The position numbers and the translations under genes were made by a program. From Sthenelais limicola (Eukaryota; Annelida; Polychaeta; Phyllodocida; Sigalionidae), in contig OW804096.1 in the NCBI GenBank assembly GCA_942159475.1, forward strand, positions 110,272,194-110,336,193: DNA of 64,000 nucleotides. The letters are read 5' to 3'. The notes beneath the pieces were generated by a model. That model was not told where the DNA came from, did no database searches, and saw nothing but the letters and a program-made list of their open reading frames with translations. Position 1 is the stretch's first letter. The number at the start of each line of letters is the position of its first letter. Shown one piece after another: positions 24,792-35,926 of this stretch.

Positions 24792-24852
24792 ATTAACCTT
24801 GAACTCTTGAACCTATAAGGTTCAAATGCAGATTCAAGAGTTCAAGGTTAAT
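24792..24852. repeat. Hairpin with perfect 20-bp stem
   Basis: ATTAACCTTGAACTCTTGAA (24792-24811) and its exact reverse complement (24833-24852) are separated by 21 bases. The origin is unknown; a small MITE is plausible. Confidence 0.85.
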
Positions 24853-24986
24853 ATCAGCAGCTGCAGGAAGACAGAAGATTATATGCCTCTCAAAGTACAT
24901 TTGTAGTGGGTCCGTCCATGACATTTATGCTGCCGTCCATGACCACCACAATACCAACGGCAGCGAAGGGCATCCCTACCAGAAAT

Positions 24987-25520
24987 TGTGAAGTTCATGA
25001 GATTATGCAGCTTATCACTACCAAAGATTTTAAACAATGCTGCATAATTTCATGGCTGCAATATTTCATGCACTACAGCATGATATCATGCAGCACATAT
25101 CTATTAATATTATGCTGCACATCTCTTATATAGCTATAAGTAGGGATGTGCTGCATAATATTATTTGTCAAAATTCATAATATCAAGCTTTAACACATGA
25201 AATAGTGCAGCTGTGATATCATGCAGCTTATGGATATAGCTATAATTAGGTATGTGCTGCATAATATCATGTGTTGCATGATGTCATGCTATTAGGTATG
25301 AAATATCGCAGCTATGGAATTAGGCAGCTTTTGTTTACAATCATTGAGAACGATGTGCTGCATAATATGATGTGCTGCATAATTACATGTGAAAATAGTA
25401 TGAAATATTGCAGCCGTGAAATTAAGTAGAATATTATGTGTTGCATTATTTCATGGGCTGCATAATTTCATGCTTTCTATGATGAAATTATGCCGCGCAA
25501 TTTGGCTGAATAAATTTCAC
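24987..25520. repeat. Degenerate GCTGCATAAT / ATTATGCAGC repeat field
   Basis: More than a dozen scattered copies of GCTGCATAAT, ATGCAGC or TTTCATG(C) in both orientations across about 530 bp, so many copies can pair with each other. No coding capacity. Confidence 0.6.
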
Positions 25521-25805
25521 AGACTGCATACTTTTATACAACACCGACCTTTGCTTGAAACTACAGACTCGTGCTGCCCGCAGACCGAGATATTTCTGTT
25601 GTTCAAATCAAGCTGTAACCTGTTGCTTTGAGATTGTGATTCTAAAACTTAGTGCAAACGAATTTCACTTAATTTTCGTTATTCTTTCACGAAAGTCGCG
25701 CTCCATACCCCTACAAATATGGGGTTCACTACACATTTAATATACGGGTGAGATAAAGATGAGCAGGGAATATTGCTCATAGACTAGCACCAAGTCCCTT
25801 AGTCT

Positions 25806-27170
25806 AAGGCTGCGATACCATTGGCTCGCTCTTTTGGACTGCTCATGGCCCGCTCTTTTTATTTACCCGAGCACATAACAAGCGAAGGCAGAGCGAACCC
25901 AGAGCGGTCCAATAGAATCGGTTATTGCGATTTCTATACGTTCTTAAAATTTTACGTTGGCGCTTCTTTTTGACACTGCTCTTATATCTGACGTGTTTGA
26001 TTTGAGCGCAGCAACACAAAGCTCTTTCTACGTCTTTTAGTAGCGGTCTAAGAGCGCAGTGAGAGCGCAGTGAGAGCGCACCAAGGCACTTGCTATTGAT
26101 TTCATAAGGAAACAAGCGAACCAGTAGAATCGCTCTGCGCTTGTTTTGCGCTAAAAATATTGACGGATGAAGAGCGAATGACAAGCGCACTATAAACAAG
26201 CTCAGCAAGAGCGAGCCATGAGCACATATATAAGCGAACCAGTGGAATCGGACCTTAAAGGTACGATTCCACTGGCTCGCTTGTATATGTGCTCATGGCT
26301 CGCTCTTGCTGCGCTTCTTTTTAGTACGCTTGTCATTCGCTCATGGTCCACTTTAATTTTTAGCGCAATACAAGCACCGAGCGATTCTACTGGTTTGCTT
26401 CTTTCCCCATGAAAACAATGGTAAATGCCTTGGTGCACTCTCACTGCGCTCTTGGTCCGCTACTTTAACAGGCAGAAAGAGCGGCGTCTTGTTGCGCTCA
26501 TATCAAACAGATCAGATATAAGCACAACATCCTGCGCTCTTCTAAAGAAGCGGACATAGCCACTTTTTAGAGCGTATAGAAAGCGCAATAACCGATTCTA
26601 TTATACCGCTCTGGTTTCGCTCAAACTTCGCTTGTTGTGTGCTCAAGACAATAAAAAAGAGCACAGTGAGAGCGGACCTAAAGAGCGAACCATTGGAAAC
26701 GCAGCCTAAGGCTGCGTTTCCACTGGCTCGCTCTTTTGGAACGCTCATGGCCCGCTCTGTTTTATTATCTTGAGCGCATAACAAGCGAAGATTGAGCGAA
26801 ACCAGAGCGATCTAATGGAATTGGTTCCTGCGCTCTCTGTATGCTCTAAAAAGTGCCTATTTGCGCTTCTTTAGAAGAGCGCAGGACGTTGTGCTCATAT
26901 CTGCCATGTTTGATTTGAGCGCAGCAACACAAGGCTCTTTCTACCTGTTAAAGAAGCGGACCAAGAGCGCAGTAAGAGCGCACAAACCCATTTACCACTG
27001 ATTTCATATAGGAAACAAGCGCAACAGCAGAATCTCAGTAGAATCGCTCTGCACTTGTATTGCGCTAAAAATATTAGCGGATGAAGAGTGACTGACAAGC
27101 ACCCCATAAACAAGCGCAGCAAGAGCGAGCAATGAGCGCAGATACAAGCGAGCCAGTGGGATTGTACCTT
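25806..27170. mobile_element. Three abutting inverted-repeat MITE units
   Basis: Three related units of about 450 bp lie end to end: 25806-26256, 26258-26707 and 26708-27170. Each starts AAGG, then TTCCACTGGCTCGCT or a close variant, and ends with the inverse (AGCGAGCCAGTGG, then CCTT). Interiors are rich in GAGCGC and GAGCGA motifs. Unit 2 is inverted relative to units 1 and 3. No open frame is conserved. The junctions read CCTTAAAGG and CCTAAGG, consistent with insertion at or near TTA(A). Confidence 0.7.
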
Positions 27171-27413
27171 AAGTCTATATTTCTCCCTTTTGCTCCCAAA
27201 ATGACAGCACCCAGGTAGGTGATGACAGAGGAATATTGCATCTTGCATATATATGCCGAATGGAGGCATTATAATGTCCGCATTAATTCAATGGTTAGAT
27301 CAATGGTTTTTGGATTTAAACAATCACAGAAACAAGTCCATTGGCGTGCACGTTGAAGTATTGTAGTATCATGTATACTGAGAGCTCCCTGAGTGTTATG
27401 AGGATGGATTTGG

Positions 27414-27724
27414 TATACATAGTATTCACTGACGTCACGGCGCTAGCCGCGGCTTGCCATAATGTGGGTCAACTTTAGCTGGACATGAGTGCTCCAAGCC
27501 TAAAAAATACAGTTTTAGAGAATGTTATATACAGTATGCTGATAGTTTATATGGTCATTTTTTAGTGTGTCATGATGGAATAATGAGTATAATTGCCATT
27601 AGCAAGCATTCAAAACGGGAAATCCTGTCGATCTTGTGTCTCCTGCTATCTATGCTGCCACACATTATGGCTGCCAGTGAGGATAGCTGCTGACTGGGGT
27701 GACGTCATGTGAATACTATGTATA
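27414..27724. mobile_element. 311-bp MITE with 25-bp terminal inverted repeats
   Basis: TATACATAGTATTCAC plus TGACGTCAC at 27414-27438 matches the reverse complement of 27699-27724 with one inserted base. The complementarity continues weakly inward (GCCATAATGTG on both sides). Non-coding. Confidence 0.65.
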
Positions 27725-27983
27725 GCATGGTTTCGGCTGGGCCTTTGAGATTAGATGTTCGTCACAAGTTAGCTAGTCTGCTCAATTTATGGCGGACAAC
27801 GGGCTGACGCTCACCTGCCATAAAAATAGGGTGTTCTGAAAAAAGAGGGTATCCCAACAACAACACAATCCTCTGATTGGGGCACCTCACTTCCAAATTT
27901 CATACGTTGGAAAATGGGTATTTCGTATTATTTTATTTTGTTTAGTGACCAGACATAAATAATATAGCAAGAATAACATATAG

Positions 27984-28141
27984 TATCGCATATGAAGTGA
28001 AATGAAGCAAAAATGACCTGTGGTGTCGACTGGAAGGTAACAGTAGTTAGAATAAACCTGATTGTCATAACATGGCACATAAGCAGAACGAAGCTCGAAA
28101 GGGAGGTGTGACGATGGGAGCATTTCACTTCATATGCGATA
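27984..28141. repeat. Inverted repeat with perfect 21-bp arms
   Basis: TATCGCATATGAAGTGAAAT(G) at 27984-28004 is the exact reverse complement of 28121-28141, around a 116-bp spacer. No gene is recognised in it. Confidence 0.8.
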
Positions 28142-28692
28142 ATATAATTATGTACCGTGCACCGAAGACGCGATACTTTGCTATTCTTGCTGTTATTCCA
28201 CGATTCCAAGTAAAAACAAATCGCCATTTTTTTCTTTGGAACTATGTGCCTGCACTTAATTCACATGCCATTTTTAACTATGTTCATCCTCAATCCTATG
28301 CCGCTTCTGCCCGAAGAAATCCATTTCGTTTTGTATATGTTCAAAACTGTCTTTAACATAATTTACCACAGATTCGTAGTGTCACATTTTGTGGTGCCCA
28401 AAATTAAGCATTATGACTAATTATTTCTAGTAGATGGGCTTGAATTAGTTCAGAATCTATATATATAAAGATTCTTACCACCATAACAACCCAGCACCAT
28501 TTTTATATTTCATTACTTTATAAAGTAATTATAATTTTCATTTATCTTATTTTAATCTTAATTAAAATCATCAAAATATTACATATTCATTCAATGAAAA
28601 TTATAATCCTCCAGGCCAACAGGTCTTCTCTCGTGTGTCTAGGTGAACAGTAATGATTGCATTAATGATAACATGTTTATAACATACCAAAC
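28142..28692. other. No recognised gene
   Basis: AT-rich DNA with nothing supportable. Confidence 0.45.
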
Positions 28693-28884
28693 ATGCCACG
28701 CCACCCCAGGCTGGCAGAGGGAGTAAACATGAAAGTACCTCACCCTACTACCGAAAAATTCAGAAAAAGCCCACATGTTTTAGGCCCCACCATGTGGAAT
28801 AATCTTAACCAAATAGAGAATGCTCTCCCATGGTCTAAGTTAAAAAGTAGTCTTAAAAATAAAGAGAATTGGATATTTAGGTAA
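28693..28884 (+). pseudogene. Non-LTR retrotransposon ORF2 C-terminal fragment
   Basis: The 63-residue frame contains VPHPTTEKFRKS, then GPTMWNNL, then LKSSLKN. This resembles the stretch found at the very end of many LINE-type reverse transcriptase proteins (a basic run with F-R-S, then G-x-x-x-WN-x-L, then FK-x-x-L). No reverse transcriptase domain lies upstream, so it would be a 5'-truncated copy. The assignment rests on the family pattern and is not certain. Confidence 0.5.
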
Positions 28885-29512
28885 TGTGATATATAAAGTT
28901 ACATGTTATGCTAGCAGCAATAGCTGCCAATCTTTTCTTTGTGACGCTAATGACTTATATGTACATTTTAGGGTGATATAGAACGCTGACTTGCTTTTAT
29001 TCTGTTATAGTGGACTGTATATCTTATGTAATTCTTATCGGGCAAAACAATTTTTTAAAAATGTGTCATGCGGACTGATGTATTGTAAGATCACTAACAC
29101 GCACATGCAGCGTGTCAATTAAATATTTAAAGTAAATGTTAAACTGTAATCGTATATATTAAGTAATTAATACTCTCAGTAAATATGCACTGTTATGACG
29201 AACATCTCGAGATTAAAATTATATATTATTTTGTTTTGATTTAACGAATGAGAACTATCACAGTTTGTGTAACTTCGATCAATAAAAAATATTTTAAAAA
29301 AAATTGCGCTTATGAATTATGCTGTTTGTTTGTATTCATTACAATGATGGGTCAGAGATGTGCTCAGAATTTTCGCAATTACTTTCGAAATTCGAAATGT
29401 CCTGAAGCATAACGTTCTGCACTTGGTCGAGGCCATTGCTTAGGGCCTGGGCATGTACACAGCTATGTGCATCTCGAACATCTATACGTACACCGTAAAA
29501 TGCATGGTGTTT
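28885..29512 (+). other. Possible 3' tail of the LINE fragment; otherwise nothing
   Basis: AT-rich sequence following the LINE-like frame. An AATAAA at about 29280 is followed by an A-rich run (about 29295-29303), which could be the 3' end of that element. Confidence 0.3.
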
Positions 29513-29720
29513 ACGGTATGCTCTCAAATTTTTCTCACAAATGTTGTCATCAAGATGAGTCTACACTTCATATTCTTCACTTTATTAATGTCTATACTAA
29601 GGAACGAAAAGGGGTTCGATGTATTTTTGTGTGTTATCGGCCCAGAGGAAGTAAGATTTGTTGATATATTGAATAAAGCTGTTTCAAAAAAAAACAAAAA
29701 AAAAAACGGTATGCTCTCAA
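29513..29720 (+). mobile_element. Short retro-insertion with poly(A) and 15-bp target duplication
   Basis: ACGGTATGCTCTCAA occurs at 29513-29527 and again at 29706-29720. The 178 bp between them end in AATAAAGC followed by an A-rich tail. A target duplication of this length plus poly(A) is the signature of LINE-driven retroposition. The body (29528-29705) is either a 5'-truncated LINE 3' end or a short processed transcript. Confidence 0.85.
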
Positions 29721-30685
29721 TCTATATATGCTTGGTGACAAAAAACAGCGGAGATCTCTCCATCCCGGAAACCAAAACCAATCTGGAAATTCAAATGCAA
29801 ATTGTGCATTGCAGCCAATGGTGTTACAACAGGTTATTCTGCTGTCACAAGGCCGTGAACGTGCATTCCAGTGTTATCCCCCGGTGTTTTCTGTGAGCCG
29901 TGAGGTCTCATCCCCATGATCCATCAGTGTAGTCAATGTTCAAGATAATCAGATAGGTAGAACTATACTGGCCTTCTCCGATATATGCGCACCATTGTTT
30001 TAACTTAATTAATTACATCAATCACATATGGTCGGTGGTGTCCGCCTCATCTGCGCAGAAATTGAAAGGGGATGTGAGAATATAAATAGTCAATCTGTCA
30101 GTGAGACAACATTCTGATCGGCTGCGTTCTCGCAAATCTCCCTCAGGCGTAGAAATTAACAATGGATATCTCAACCTATTCTAACCTGTTAAAGTTCATT
30201 AATTTCACTTAATTAGACTGTAAAGGATGCTCTTTTCTCCTTATATCATCGACATCAAAACCTCGTTCAAATTTAAAAGTATGGTTACGAAAACACGAAT
30301 GTAATGGACTACAAAACTTGGCAAATATTAAAACTAAAAAGCAAATTGCCAAGACGTACGCTACTTAAATTATCCAAAACATGCAGTAAAAGAACTACAT
30401 GGAATTTAGAAGGTGAGTGCATGTGGTGCAGGCAGGCCACCGTCTATTGATTTAAGATCCACACAAGTATGACACATTATGAAACCGATTATTTATCCCT
30501 AAAACTGAAATATGCAAAAAAATCCTCAATATGGTCGGATGAATATGTATTGATTAAATGTAATCATTCTCAGAGATATGAAATTGTAACATTATGTCAT
30601 GATATCTTCTCTGCACAAACACCATTAAAACTGAATAAATAGTAGTGAATGATGTGAAATAGCAAAAGATCAAGGGCTTGAAAAC
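29721..30685. other. No recognised gene
   Basis: AT-rich intergenic DNA. No supportable frame or repeat. Confidence 0.5.
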
Positions 30686-30747
30686 TCCAAGTCAGGAGAG
30701 TGCTCACGCATGGAAATCCAAGTCAGGAGAGTGCTCACGCATGGAAA
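30686..30747 (+). repeat. Tandem duplication of a 31-bp unit
   Basis: The unit starting TCCAAGTCAGGAGAGTGCTC is present twice without gap (30686-30716 and 30717-30747), ending exactly where the left inverted repeat of the next element begins. Confidence 0.85.
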
Positions 30748-31376
30748 GTTTCAATTTTTAAATAGAAAATCATTTTCATTTCCAAAATCATTTTGAATTT
30801 CAAAATCATTTTCCATCTCATTTAAAAACTAAAATTCCTTTTGTTTTAAAGTATGTTTCAAAAGACACAGGCGTTTTCATTTCCATTTTGAATTTGATTT
30901 CCGTTTTCATTTCCATCTTGAAATGGAAATGAAAATCTATGAACGAGACTTAGAACGAGATGAGATCTCACGAGATTTCGAGCACAAAATGGCGGCCCCC
31001 ATAGGTGCCGCCATCTTTGATTCCTTCCTCAGGGGAAGAGAAGGGAGAGAGAGAGAGGGAGGGACAGAGAGAGAGAGAGAGAGGAACAGAGAGAGAGGGG
31101 GAGGAGAAGAGAGGGAGAGGAGAGATGAGAATGACTGAAATAAGCATAGTTTTCTTTTAGTCTTCTAGTTAGCCCTATATATGTGCTATGTGTATGGTAT
31201 GTGTCACAGTTATGATTATACCATCAGGTATAATGGCCAATCATACCAGACCTAGTTTCACCTATACATCTATCAATTTTCCTTCTCCTCCCCCACCCTG
31301 ACTACCTCACTTGCTCTCTCTCCCCTTTTATTCCCCCTCCTTAATAATAATGAGTAATGTGTGGACAGGTACATCT

Positions 31377-31918
31377 TTCGTAAAAAAATCGTAAAAAAAA
31401 GTTAGTTGTAAAAATAGTTGGTCGTAAAAAGTTGGTCGAAAAAAAGTTAGTCGAAAAAAAGTTAGTTGTAAACATAGTTGGTCGTAAAAAGTTGGTTGAA
31501 AAAAAAGTTGAAAAAAAGTTGAAAAAAAGTCGGTCATAAAAAAGTTGGTCGTAAAAAGTTGGACGTAAAAAAGGCGGTAGTAAAAAAGTTGGTCGAAAAA
31601 AAAGTTGGTCGTAATTTAGTTGGTCGTAAAAAAAAGTGGGTCGTAAAAAGTTGGGTGGAAAAAAGTCGGTCGTAAAAAAGTTGGTTGAAAAAAAGTTAGT
31701 CGAAAAAAAAATTGGTCGTAATTTAGTTGGTCGTAAAAAAAGTTGGTCGTAAAAAAAATTGGTCGTAATTTAGTTGGTCGTAAAAAATAGTTGGTCGAAA
31801 AAAAGTTGGTTGAAAAAAAAGTTGGTCCTAAAAAAGTTGGTCGTAAAAAAAGTTGGTCATAAAAATGTTGGTCGTAAAAAAAGTTGGGTCGAAAAAAAGT
31901 TGGTCAGAAAAAAGTTTG
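31377..31918 (+). repeat. GTTGGTCGTAAAAAA tandem array
   Basis: About 30 units of 13-17 bp, GTTGGTCGT or GTTGGTCGA followed by a run of A. Frames on both strands reading through it are artefacts. Confidence 0.9.
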
Positions 31919-32080
31919 TCTCCCTCCCCTTCTCTTCGCCCTCCCCCCCCCCCCCCTGCCTTCACCTCCCCTCTTCTTCCTCCATTGCTTCGATTCCTTC
32001 TTCCTCCTCCCATTCCTACCTTCCTGTCCTCATCCTCTCTCTCTCCCCCCCCCCCCCCCCACACACACACACACACTCCC
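31919..32080 (+). repeat. Polypyrimidine tract and CA repeat
   Basis: CT-rich low-complexity DNA with long C-runs at about 31947 and 32047, followed by a (CA)n run. Confidence 0.85.
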
Positions 32081-32633
32081 TCAGTCACCCTGGAGAAGGT
32101 TGAGGTGGGGCAGGAGTAGGAAGAGAGAACAGGAACAAATACATGGAAAGAAAGCAGTAGAAATGGCACACAAAGTGAGGCAAATACAATAAAATACAAA
32201 TCAAACCATACTTATGGAATAAAGTAGAAAGATAAACAGGAAAGAGTACACAATTTAATTAGACCCTAATAGCCGTGTGTATCTCTATACAGTTCTGCTG
32301 TACTAGAGGCTGTTCTGCTGTACTAATACAGTTAAAGTTAACGTAGTACTGTAAAGGGGCAGTACAGTTGCCTACAGGAACAGGGATAGAAGCATAACCA
32401 ATCCAAGATTTTGTGCTCGAAATCTCGTGAGACCTCATCTCGTTTTAAGTCTCGTTCATAGATTTTCATTTCCATTTCAAGATGGAAATGAAAACGGAAA
32501 TGAAATTCAAAACGGAAATGAAAACGCCTGTGTCTTTTGAAACATACTTTAAAACAAAAGGAATTTTAGTTTTTAAATGAGATGGAAAATGATTTTGGAA
32601 ACGAAAATGATTTTCTTTTTTAAAAATAAAACT

Positions 32634-33753
32634 GAATTTTACTTTTCATCACATGAACACTCTCGTCTTCCATACGAATGCGAGTGAATCGACCCCTTAT
32701 AGCAACCGAGATTGAATAAAATGTTTTCAAATCAAAATCAAATTGTTGACTGGAAATACGCAGAAATGTATGTATATCTATGTATGATAGAACAATATGA
32801 ATGGTAGTATCATGTGTAAGTTTCGTCTTATAATTGCGCCGCGTTGTTTGTTGTACGGTTTGCACAGATCTATCAAGATGTTGCTCACTGCTCACTTGCT
32901 TTCTTTGAATTTGAAGTTTGAAGATAGGTCTTCAACTTGAACGGATGAATGAATACATCTTGTTTCGCGAAGCCTCCTTACCTCTTTAATCTAGCAATGG
33001 CGTACAACCATTTAACATATTTTACATTTCTTTTTCTTTTCTACAATGCACCTCTGACGACATTTGTACTGAGATCTCCTTTGGGACATAACAATATAAC
33101 ATCATTCTATATATTTACGTTTCGATATAACGTACATAACATTCTCAATAAGTATTATACATTTATAGTTGTGACAATTTAATACCTAGCTGTTTCTTAA
33201 TGTCAAGTTATTTGATATCATCCCTTTAACGCTTTCTTGATTTTATTGTGAACATTCACGGCTTTTGTCTGCAGGTTTGTTTGTCTCTTTCCATATAGCT
33301 TTCTTCTCCTAGTATCAATAACTTTTGTACCGTCTATGACATTATTGATATTATCATGACGATTATATAAAGAGTTAGCAAATTATCCTCCTCCACCTCC
33401 ACTTTTCCTCACTTTTCTTCTCATTATTCTCTCTTAGACTTATCTTACCGAGGTTTGGCAGTAAATCGATCGGGAATATCCCATTATTTACAATCTAATT
33501 AAGGGTGTTGTGAATCAAATCCTCCCAAGCTCAGATACTCGGGGGGGGGGAGAAGGTCGTTTAAGAGGTTTTAATTTAATTGAACGCTTGGGAGAAGAAT
33601 GTGAATTTCTCCCTGAAATTGTTATCATACAAACTGGTTGTATCACTATTGCTGATTACCTTTCAAAGTTAACCTTCAAAGCTTGTTAAAGAAAAATAGA
33701 TGTGAGACCCCCAAGATACAGTTGTTAAAACCGTAGTTGGTTGATGTCAATTT
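32634..33753. other. No recognised gene
   Basis: AT-rich. A G-run of about ten lies at 33541. Short unassigned frames only. Confidence 0.5.
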
Positions 33754-34056
33754 ATGTATCGTTGCTCTTCTCAAAAGAGTATTTATCTGTTATTTACGAC
33801 CTCACCTCAATTTTCAAGGGATACCTTAATTAGTAAGGTAGTCGTTTTGAAGTTATTAGGAATTGATTTTTCCTGTTATGCCTCCCACTCCAAGAGACGG
33901 GCTTCTGTGGCGACGGCTGCGAAGCTGGGCATACAATTAAATCTCACAATGAAGCAAACTTGGTGGGAATGCGCCACCTCTTTTGCAAGGCATTATCACA
34001 AACGAATTCAAGAAAAACCTCAGGTAGAAAATGATATTTTTAGCCTTGCTTCGTAG
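33754..34056 (+). pseudogene. DIRS-type tyrosine recombinase, C-terminal fragment
   Basis: The 100-residue frame resembles the end of the tyrosine recombinase of DIRS/Ngaro-like retrotransposons, which integrate as circles without an integrase. It has a DT-x-I-S helix followed by LLGIDFS, then HSKRRAS (the H-x-x-R box), then a tryptophan-containing helix, then ARHYHK, whose tyrosine would be the nucleophile. The frame ends at TAG. The N-terminal half and the reverse transcriptase are absent, so this is a remnant. A Crypton origin is possible but less likely given the residues around H-x-x-R. Confidence 0.65.
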
Positions 34057-34272
34057 TTCTGAATTATTGTGAGATGTTGTTTTGTGAGTGCAGTTGGAGA
34101 AAAGATGACATACATTAATGCAAGCTCTGAAGATCTCTATTTAGTTCCGCACCGCACCATTATATATATGGTATCTCCAAAATCGATAAGAAGCAACATT
34201 GTTACCCTATACAGATTCAGTATTAAACTATCCGAGAAAGATTCCCTTAGTCTAGCAAGTTGTTTGATTATT

Positions 34273-34308
34273 TTTGTTTTCTCAGCTATTTATAGCTGAG
34301 AAAACAAA
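34273..34308. repeat. Hairpin with 16-bp arms
   Basis: TTTGTTTTCTCAGCTA (34273-34288) and its exact reverse complement (34293-34308) are separated by 4 bases. Confidence 0.8.
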
Positions 34309-34615
34309 TGGGTCACTATGAAATGTGCCAATCACTGATACTGCATCTACATCTTGATAACTTGGTTAACTGTCTGTGAGGTGTTTAAGCTTAGATGTGA
34401 CATCAGTTGAGGATGCCATATCTAATCCTTTCAATCAGTCATAGATTTCACACCTAGATGTTATTGAAGGCTGATTGACAGCCTTTCTAGGTTTAGCCAA
34501 GGGAGTTGATTGGCTGCTAGTTAGATGCTTCTCCAACCATGATAGGTCTGCAGAAGGCCCTCCCACCTCCCACACCACCCCTCTGCCCCACCTCTGCCCC
34601 ACCTCCCACACCACC

Positions 34616-34700
34616 CCTAGCCTAGCCTAGCCTAGCCTAGCCTAGCCTAGCCTAGCCTAGCCTAGCCTAGCCTAGCCTAGCCTAGCCTAGCCTAGCCTAG
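34616..34700 (+). repeat. CCTAG pentanucleotide satellite, 17 copies
   Basis: Uninterrupted (CCTAG)17. The unit contains the near-palindrome CTAG. Confidence 0.97.
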
Positions 34701-34716
34701 CTTACTACTTTTTATA

Positions 34717-35150
34717 CGACCAACTCTTTTTTTTTCCGACCAACTTTTTTTTTCCCAACCAACTTTTTTTTTCCGACCATTTTTTTTCCCGACTGACTAT
34801 TTTTCCGACCAACTTTTTTTGACGACAATTTTTTTCCGACCAACTATTTTTTAACGACAATTTTTTTTCGACCAACTTGACAAAACTTTTTTTTACTAAC
34901 TTTTTTTAATGACAATTTTTTTCCGACCAATATTTTTTAACAACCAATTTTTTCCGACCAACTTTTTTTCAATGACCAACTTTTTTTCAACAACCAACTT
35001 TTTTTCAACGACCAACTTTTTTTCAACAACCAATTTTTTTTTAACGACAATTTTTGCGACCAACTTTTTTTTTACAACCAACTTTTTTTTAACGACAATT
35101 TTTTTTCCGACCAACTATTTTTCAACGATAATTTTTTTTCAACCAACTTT
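34717..35150 (-). repeat. Second GTTGGTCGT array, opposite orientation
   Basis: Reads as TTTTTTCCGACCAAC or TTTTTCAACGACCAAC units on the plus strand, the reverse complement of the family at 31377-31918. It lies directly after the CCTAG satellite and ends about 90 bp before the LTR retrotransposon. Confidence 0.88.
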
Positions 35151-35238
35151 TTTGTACAGCCCTGGCTATTGCAGAGTTATTCATTATTGGTTACAGTTAC
35201 TGAAGTGGAAATAAAAGTCAAGTGTATATAAACCCTAT

Positions 35239-35739
35239 TGTGGTGTCTGGGGTTTAGTCATGCTGACTGGCCTTGGTACTCATTCTCTACAACTCCTTCC
35301 CTATATAGGCACCAGGTGTAGTGACTGTATATTCCACTGGGGTTTCCAGGACAGTGCTGTATATATAGACCGCAAGAGGTCACTCTTATGCACTGCAGTC
35401 TTATATGTGTGATTACTACTGTATTGTCTTATGCGATATGTACCCTGTATTCTCTGTATAACATGTATATTGTGATGTGACACCCTATGTGTGGTGTATG
35501 TGTTTTATACACTAGTCCCTGTGAGGCTAGTTTGGGCAGGTTCAGTTTGCAGTACTGACCTCCTGAGGTGTTGGAATGTTGATGCTTGTTGGAATAAAGA
35601 TGGAAAGCTGGCAAGGACCAAGAACCTGAGTTAGTGATATGTTCGTTAGTTAGTGCGGTACTAATTAGCAGGAACCACAATTCACTACTAAGTGTCATTA
35701 TTGCTATAAATACGATCACCTTCAATAGCAGACACTACA
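35239..35739 (+). repeat. 5' LTR
   Basis: 501 bp, TG...CA. It matches the 3' LTR except for C versus T at the position within CTTATG(C/T)GATATG, near 35434. Confidence 0.93.
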
Positions 35740-35742
35740 ATT

Positions 35743-35755
35743 TGGTGCCGTGACC
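35743..35755 (+). other. Primer-binding site
   Basis: TGGTGCCGTGACC starts 3 bases after the 5' LTR and would pair with a tRNA 3' end beginning with CCA. I did not identify the tRNA. Confidence 0.7.
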
Positions 35756-35926
35756 AGTTGGTACTTGTTGGTTGGCTGGAGAAAAGTACTAGTAAGTGTA
35801 ATGCTTCTAGTAAGGAAGGAGAGGCAACTTTGCTGCTTGTCCTCTGTCCCTAAGCATGAAGTGAGTGGAAAGCCTAGTGTGGAAGTTCAGAGTCAAGTTG
35901 GCTGGTTGTCTTTCACCTCAGAAAGA

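Larger units (their letters stand above)
30748..32633. mobile_element. 1.9-kb element with long terminal inverted repeats
   Basis: The left repeat (30748-30990) and right repeat (32408-32633) match in inverted orientation over about 230 bp with few mismatches. The left has one extra AAAATCATTTTGAATTTC-type unit. The outer parts are runs of CATTTTCATTTCC-like units, and the inner ends read CGAGATTTCGAGCACAAAAT. Between them lie GA-rich DNA, a GTTGGTCGT array (31377-31918) and a polypyrimidine/CA tract. No transposase is present. It looks like a non-autonomous foldback-type element that hosts an array. Confidence 0.75.

Noticed and set aside
31377..31918. CRISPR-like regular array
   Set aside because: The spacers are not unique sequences; units are tandem with A-runs. 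The host is a eukaryote, so CRISPR is not expected.
31774..32199. Frames of 88-123 codons on both strands
   Set aside because: Array and polypyrimidine read-through, not genes.
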